A stretch of DNA of 5,186 nucleotides, from the NCBI GenBank assembly GCA_017442465.1, contig JAFRZQ010000339.1, positions 1 through 5,186 on the forward strand, written 5' to 3'. The translations under genes were made by a program, and so were the position numbers. Under the pieces are notes generated by a model. That model was not told the DNA's origin and made no database searches. It was given only the letters and a program-made list of their open reading frames with translations. Positions 4,512 to 5,186 of the stretch are shown in pieces (positions within the stretch are counted from its first letter, which is position 1; every line of letters begins with the position of its first letter). The stretch is from Anaerotignum sp. Lineage in GTDB: Bacteria > Bacillota > Clostridia > Lachnospirales > Anaerotignaceae.

Positions 4512-5186
4512 TCAGTTCAGGGAAGCTGTTTTTGTAGCTGCGTCGTAGTTGATTTCTGTTACGCCCAGAGCGTTAGCCAGATCTCTCAGAGCCAGGAATG
4601 CTCTACCGTCTACGATTTCAACTGCTGCGGAAGCAGGGATAGCGGAGCCGTTAACATAGATTACGGACTGACCAGCTGTCATTGTGATGATTCTCTGACC
4701 GTACAGGATTGTTACCTGTTTAGCAGCCTGAGACCACAGTACGTTGTTGTTGTTGATACCCAGAGCTGTTGCTACTGCTCTTACGGGCAGCATTGTGTAA
4801 CCAGCAGCGTTGATGTAAGCGGGTACATCCAGAGCTACTGTTTCTTCACCAGCGATGATGTACATTTCGCCAACGGGAACAACTACTTTCTTTGTGAAGG
4901 AAGCATCGTCTTTGTCTCTACCAGCTGTGATAACGTTTACGAAACCTTCTTTAACTGTTTCAACGTAGTGAGAACCTACTTCTTTACCATAGTATACTAC
5001 AGCAACTTCGTCGCTTGCATCAGCTGCTGCAAATACTGTTTCGTTCATGAAACCATCACCCATGGATGTTACCAGTGTCAGGTCATAAGCACCTGCGGGG
5101 ATATCTCTCTGCATGTACAGTTTGATACCATCTACAGTTACTGCTGCAGCGCCTTCATCGGATTCTTCTTTAACGCTGAAGAATGC
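4512..5186 (-). CDS. Stalk-domain (copper amine oxidase N-terminal-like domain) surface protein, 5' end cut by window edge
   Basis: The frame is open to the right edge; 224 C-terminal residues are visible and an internal Met at 5114 is not the start. Residues about 115-224 form a copper-amine-oxidase N-terminal-type ('stalk') domain with its two half-repeats: TMLPVRAVATALG (131-143) then VLWSQAAKQVTIL (149-161), and AFLALRDLANALG (196-208) then INYDAATKTASL (212-223). In Firmicutes this domain usually sits on secreted cell-surface proteins and does not imply amine oxidase activity. Residues 1-114 look beta-rich and acidic and I do not recognise them. Codon choice is extreme: essentially all Leu are CTG, Ile ATC, Asn AAC, Arg AGA and Gln CAG, unlike gerAA. 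This suggests very high expression, as in an abundant envelope or S-layer-like protein. A terminator follows the stop. The signal peptide is out of view. Confidence 0.88.
   Translation of the reverse strand, partial: AFFSVKEESDEGAAAVTVDGIKLYMQRDIPAGAYDLTLVTSMGDGFMNETVFAAADASDEVAVVYYGKEVGSHYVETVKEGFVNVITAGRDKDDASFTKKVVVPVGEMYIIAGEETVALDVPAYINAAGYTMLPVRAVATALGINNNNVLWSQAAKQVTILYGQRIITMTAGQSVIYVNGSAIPASAAVEIVDGRAFLALRDLANALGVTEINYDAATKTASLN

Noticed and set aside
1..5186. tRNA, rRNA, CRISPR array, insertion sequence or attachment site
   Set aside because: I found no cloverleaf, rRNA motifs, regular repeat-spacer pattern, transposase or terminal inverted repeats.

Overview
The window comes from an endospore-forming Firmicute, most likely an anaerobic clostridial lineage. 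The evidence is a GerA-type germinant-receptor operon (gerAA then gerAB) on the minus strand behind a sigma-G-like promoter, plus a copper-amine-oxidase-type 'stalk' domain surface protein of a kind common in Clostridia and relatives. Genes use mixed to moderately GC-rich codons and the intergenic DNA is very AT-rich. The genus cannot be fixed from the sequence. All protein genes I can support lie on the minus strand, so the window reads from right to left.

Layout, right to left: (1) 4512-5186 is the 3' part of a stalk-domain protein with very strong codon bias, followed by a clean hairpin terminator (4455-4481). (2) 3137-4348 is a secreted TolC-like helical protein with its own extended -10 promoter and strong ribosome binding site. 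Downstream are a perfect 14-bp inverted repeat (3029-3069) and a hairpin plus T7 terminator (2930-2977). (3) 2188-3136 is about 950 bases with no convincing protein gene. It holds a good sigma-A-type promoter pointing right (2305-2333) with an operator-like dyad over its -10 element, several hairpins, a short direct-repeat cluster, and a strong rightward terminator (2877-2905). Together these outline a possible noncoding transcript of about 565 nt, or a decayed gene. (4) 718-2187 is gerAA and 1-716 is the first two thirds of gerAB, which starts at a GTG just after the gerAA stop and runs off the left edge. A gerAC gene would be expected beyond it.

GerAA and GerAB are inner-membrane subunits of a spore germinant receptor made in the forespore. 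The TolC-like and stalk proteins are extracytoplasmic and probably belong to the vegetative envelope. They form separate transcription units and nothing here links them to germination. The most interesting part is the unexplained rightward unit between gerAA and the tolC-like gene.
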